Assembly: GCF_029853695.1 (NCBI RefSeq)
Contig: NZ_CP122537.1
Span: forward strand, 3,121,501 to 3,185,500
Source: Jannaschia sp. GRR-S6-38
GTDB lineage: Bacteria; Pseudomonadota; Alphaproteobacteria; Rhodobacterales; Rhodobacteraceae
DNA: 64,000 nucleotides
Direction of reading: 5' to 3'
Of this stretch, positions 61,429-64,000 are shown one piece after another; position 1 is the stretch's first letter; each line of letters opens with the position of its first letter. Under the pieces are notes generated by a model. The model saw nothing but the letters and a program-made list of their open reading frames with translations, made no database searches and had not been told where the DNA came from. The translations under genes were made by a program, and so were the position numbers.

Positions 61429-62684
61429 GCGGCGAACTCCGCCTGGACGCGGTCGAGCATGGCGCGAAGCTGCGATCCGAGCCGGCCGCCCTGGCTGAGC
61501 ACGTAATCGGCCAGCGCCACGTCCTCCTCCAGAAGGGACAGGAGGCCGAGCTTCATCGCCGTCTCGTCGTCGCCCGCGCTGAGCGCGCGGATGAAGGGCG
61601 CGGCGGGCAGCGCCTTGCCAAAGGCCTGCGTCAGCGCGGCGGTCGGGATCGCGGGCGCGTGACCCGACCGGGTCAGCGCCGCGATCAGCCAGTGGCGGCG
61701 GGGGGCGGCGGCGTCGCGGGGCAGGGCGGTGACCTGCCGGTGGCGCGGGGCCAGCCATTGCGCCGAATGCCCGTCGAGCGGCGAGCCGGAGATCAGGTCA
61801 TGCGGCCCGCGTTGCAGGATGCGCCGTGTCAGCTGGCGCAGATCCGCGCCGGGATGGGTGTGCAGGACCTGCGCCTCGCGCAAGGCGGCCCCGGCGATGT
61901 GGACGCGCCGCGTCATCGGCAGCTCGCCGGTCGCCAGAAGCGCGCCCAGCGCGGCGACATCCTCGGCATGGATATCCCAGACCGGCATGTCGAGCCCGGC
62001 GGGGAAGGTCTGATGGATGCGGATGCCCGCGCTGCCTTGCGGGTGCCGCGGGCCGCATCCGACGCCGCGGACCCGGCCCCGCGCCGCCCCGATCACCGGG
62101 GCGTCCGCCGGCTGGCAGACGAGCACCGGCCCGTCCGTCAGCCGCTCGAGCGCCGAGAGCCCGCGCGCGAAATCCTCCTCGCGTCCCTCGATCGCGAGTG
62201 CCGGGGACGGGGCGAAGGGGCGCGTGTCGATGACCATGACGACGATGGCGGCGGGCGTCTCGTCGCGTGCGGGCATGCCGCCGAAGGGCCGGCGGCGCAG
62301 CAGGGGCCAGACCCCCGCGCCCTGCATCAGGCGGCGCAGCCCGGCGGGCGTTTCGGCGGGTGCGGTGTCGTGGCGCTCGATCCCGCCGCCCGCCTCGCGG
62401 AACAGCACGATTTCCGACAGCCGCCGCCCCGGCAACAGGTCGATCCGCGCGACCCGGCCCGCGAGCGGGGCGACGAAGCAGATATCGGGCGCGTGCCGCA
62501 GGCAGGCCACGGCGCCGCCCCGGGGGACGAGCTCGCCCTCCCGCACCAGCGGCGTGACGCGCAGCGATGCGCCGACAGGCGTCTGCACCGCCGCTTCCTC
62601 GGTCTCGATGGCGGTGATCTCGGCCGCCTCCGCTGGGGACGGGAGGTCGAGCGTCAGCCCTGCTCCGGATCTGAGAAATGCCAT
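61425..62684 (-). CDS. nqrA: Na+-NQR subunit A
   Basis: The 419-residue protein starts at ATG 62684 and is the first gene of the operon. It resembles NqrA in VTPLVREGELVPRGGAVACL and FVAPLAGRVARIDLLPGRRL (barrel-sandwich part), RRRPFGGMPARDETPAAIVV and HIAGAALREAQVLHTHPGAD, and the C-terminal LLEEDVALADYVLSQGG. It is the cytoplasmic subunit without redox cofactor next to the quinone site. It is somewhat shorter than the usual 445 residues. The frame stays open further upstream but without matching sequence. Confidence 0.9.
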   Translation of the reverse strand: MAFLRSGAGLTLDLPSPAEAAEITAIETEEAAVQTPVGASLRVTPLVREGELVPRGGAVACLRHAPDICFVAPLAGRVARIDLLPGRRLSEIVLFREAGGGIERHDTAPAETPAGLRRLMQGAGVWPLLRRRPFGGMPARDETPAAIVVMVIDTRPFAPSPALAIEGREEDFARGLSALERLTDGPVLVCQPADAPVIGAARGRVRGVGCGPRHPQGSAGIRIHQTFPAGLDMPVWDIHAEDVAALGALLATGELPMTRRVHIAGAALREAQVLHTHPGADLRQLTRRILQRGPHDLISGSPLDGHSAQWLAPRHRQVTALPRDAAAPRRHWLIAALTRSGHAPAIPTAALTQAFGKALPAAPFIRALSAGDDETAMKLGLLSLLEEDVALADYVLSQGGRLGSQLRAMLDRVQAEFAA

Positions 62685-62771
62685 TGCGTCCCCGTCCAAC
62701 GCGCCGCGATCCGCGGCCGGGCGTCGATAGTCGTCGCCGGGACCGTAGCGCGAGATTCCGCGCCGAAATAT

Positions 62772-62791
62772 GCGCCAGATCAATGTGGCGC
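62772..62791. promoter_or_regulatory. Inverted repeat between nqrA and the multiheme cytochrome gene
   Basis: GCGCCA (62772-62777) and TGGCGC (62786-62791) flank GATCAATG in the 163-bp divergent promoter region. It is a weak operator candidate. An ATCAA word inside it is an FNR half-site without the second half. Confidence 0.3.
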
Positions 62792-62847
62792 GCATGGCGG
62801 GCGGAATAGGCTCCGACCAAGGCAATTTCAGCCACGGGAGAGCGACC

Positions 62848-64000
62848 ATGCCGTTTCCGCCAACCGCTTCGCGCCTGTCCGGGGTGCTCATTGCGGGCCT
62901 TGCCGCCTGGGCCTTCGCGGGTCCCGTCGCCGCGCAGGAGAGCGCCACTGATGAGGAGGAGGCGGAGGCGGTGATTCCCTTCGCGCTGCCGCAATCGGGC
63001 CCCTTCACCCCCGCCGAGATCGATATCGACAACGACCAGGCCATCGCCGACTGGTTCCGTTCGGCCCATGCCAACGCGGCGGCGGAGGCTTTCCGCCACT
63101 GGGACGACGACGGCGAGATCCGCGCCGCCTGCGCCACCTGCCATTCCGGCGAGGGGTTCCGCGATTTCCACGGGCTCGACGGGACCGAGGCGGGCGTCGT
63201 CGACGGCACGATCGATGTGGGCGGCGTCGTCGATTGCGGCACCTGCCACAATTCCGGTCTCGCGGATATCACCGAGATCACCTTTCCGAGCGGCCTGGTC
63301 CACCCGGTCCAGGGGGTCGAGGCCTCGTGCCTGACCTGTCACCAGGGCCGGACAGCGGGCATCGACGTCACCGAGGCGACGGCCGGGCTGCCGGTCGACG
63401 AGCCCAATGCCGAGCTGCGCTTCATCAATCCGCATTACGCCACCGCCGCCGCCACCTGGCTGGGCGGCTACGGCGCGGCGGGCTACCATTACGACGGGCG
63501 CGACTATTCGGGCCGGTTCTTCCATGCCCGCCCGGTCGCGAGCTGCAATTCCTGCCACGAGCCGCACACGCTCGAGGTCGAATTCGAGCCCTGCCTGACG
63601 TGCCACCAGGCCGACGCGCCCGAAGACATCCGCATCGCGCGCCAGAGCTATGACGGCAGCGGCGACACCTCGGTGGGCATCCGCTCTGATATCGAGGCGA
63701 ATGCCGACCGGCTGATGGACATGCTCGTCGCCTATACGCAGGAGGTCGCGGGCGCGCCGGTCATCTTCGACGGCACGCGCTATCCCTATTTCTTCTCGGA
63801 TGCGAACGGGGACGGCGCGATCGACATGGTCGATGGCGCCCCGGTGGTCTACGGCGACTGGACCCCGCGAAGCCTGCGCACGGCCTTCAACTGGAAGCTC
63901 GTGACCGCCGACCCGGGCAATTACGCCCATAACCCGCAATATTCGCTCGAGCTTCTCTACGACTCGATCGCGGATCTGAGCGGCCCGCTCGGCATCGACA
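62848..64000 (+). CDS. Secreted multiheme cytochrome c (3' part outside the window)
   Basis: From ATG 62848 (GGGAG eight bases upstream) the frame is open to the window end, 384 residues so far. A signal peptide (about 1-30, LSGVLIAGLAAWAFAGPVAA) leads to the periplasm. Five CXXCH heme sites are visible: CATCH (95-99), CGTCH (130-134), CLTCH (161-165), CNSCH (233-237) and CLTCH (249-253). A calcium-loop motif DANGDGAIDMVDG follows at about residue 316. The heme pattern and sequence suggest a polyheme membrane-associated cytochrome of unknown partner. It diverges from nqrA by 163 bp, so both may be controlled together and exchange electrons. Confidence 0.85.
   Translation, partial: MPFPPTASRLSGVLIAGLAAWAFAGPVAAQESATDEEEAEAVIPFALPQSGPFTPAEIDIDNDQAIADWFRSAHANAAAEAFRHWDDDGEIRAACATCHSGEGFRDFHGLDGTEAGVVDGTIDVGGVVDCGTCHNSGLADITEITFPSGLVHPVQGVEASCLTCHQGRTAGIDVTEATAGLPVDEPNAELRFINPHYATAAATWLGGYGAAGYHYDGRDYSGRFFHARPVASCNSCHEPHTLEVEFEPCLTCHQADAPEDIRIARQSYDGSGDTSVGIRSDIEANADRLMDMLVAYTQEVAGAPVIFDGTRYPYFFSDANGDGAIDMVDGAPVVYGDWTPRSLRTAFNWKLVTADPGNYAHNPQYSLELLYDSIADLSGPLGID

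Noticed and set aside
60646..61758. A longer NqrB starting at 61758 (370 residues)
   Set aside because: The extra N-terminal part is Arg/Pro-rich antisense-type sequence inside nqrA with no membrane helices; the GTG at 61428 overlapping the nqrA stop is far more likely.

Overview
The window looks like the chromosome of a marine alphaproteobacterium of the Rhodobacteraceae (Roseobacter group). Evidence: coding GC that appears close to 70 %, a sciP-ctrA pair, GTTC-N7-GTTC type LexA boxes, an Entner-Doudoroff pair (edd-eda), split sulfolactate sulfo-lyase genes, a lexA-moeA-moaC-trpCDG block, and many 4-bp ATGA overlaps between genes. I saw no tRNA, rRNA, CRISPR array, insertion sequence or prophage. 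Identifications are made from recognised motifs and family architecture; no database search was run.

Region 1 (1-10.1 kb): the 3' end of a comEC-like gene, lexA with its SOS box, and a tightly overlapping minus-strand operon trpG-trpD-trpC-moaC-moeA. A divergent polysaccharide deacetylase, bpt, an RDD membrane protein, a DUF2852 membrane protein and mnmA follow. Region 2 (10.2-16.6 kb): sciP and ctrA, where ctrA appears to carry a one-base insertion at codon 2. A 480-bp gene-free gap, ligA and recG come next, then a 41-residue membrane peptide behind a perfect LexA box. Region 3 (16.6-35.3 kb): mostly housekeeping and central metabolism: a NifU-like scaffold, hisI, edd-eda, an aminotransferase with a PEP-mutase-family enzyme, cysS with an AT-rich 3' tail, cimA, a phytoene-synthase-like protein, a flavin reductase, speB, a PAS/HisKA_2 sensor kinase with a single-domain response regulator, lipA, a DegP-type protease, two c-type cytochromes, amtB and a MobA-like nucleotidyltransferase.

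Region 4 (35.4-44.2 kb): a catabolic island. Minus-strand suyA-suyB-comC-like genes and a large GcvT/FAD dehydrogenase diverge from a GntR regulator followed by a NitT/TauT-type ABC importer. A long inverted repeat lies between the divergent starts. I infer sulfolactate (C3-sulfonate) desulfonation with a candidate importer. Region 5 (44.2-54.9 kb): a LacI regulator diverges from an ABC sugar/polyol importer (binding protein, two permeases, a small membrane protein, two ATPases), then a fused dihydroxyacetone-kinase-type enzyme, a TIM-barrel isomerase and a Gfo/Idh dehydrogenase. Two near-identical palindromes 40 bp apart sit in the divergent promoter.

Region 6 (54.9-64 kb): a minus-strand nqrABCDEF-apbE-nqrM operon that continues into a CBS-domain protein and a DUF6544-like protein. 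Its NqrB is much shorter than usual and shows no FMN-attachment motif. A secreted multiheme cytochrome c with at least five hemes is transcribed divergently from nqrA and runs off the end of the window.
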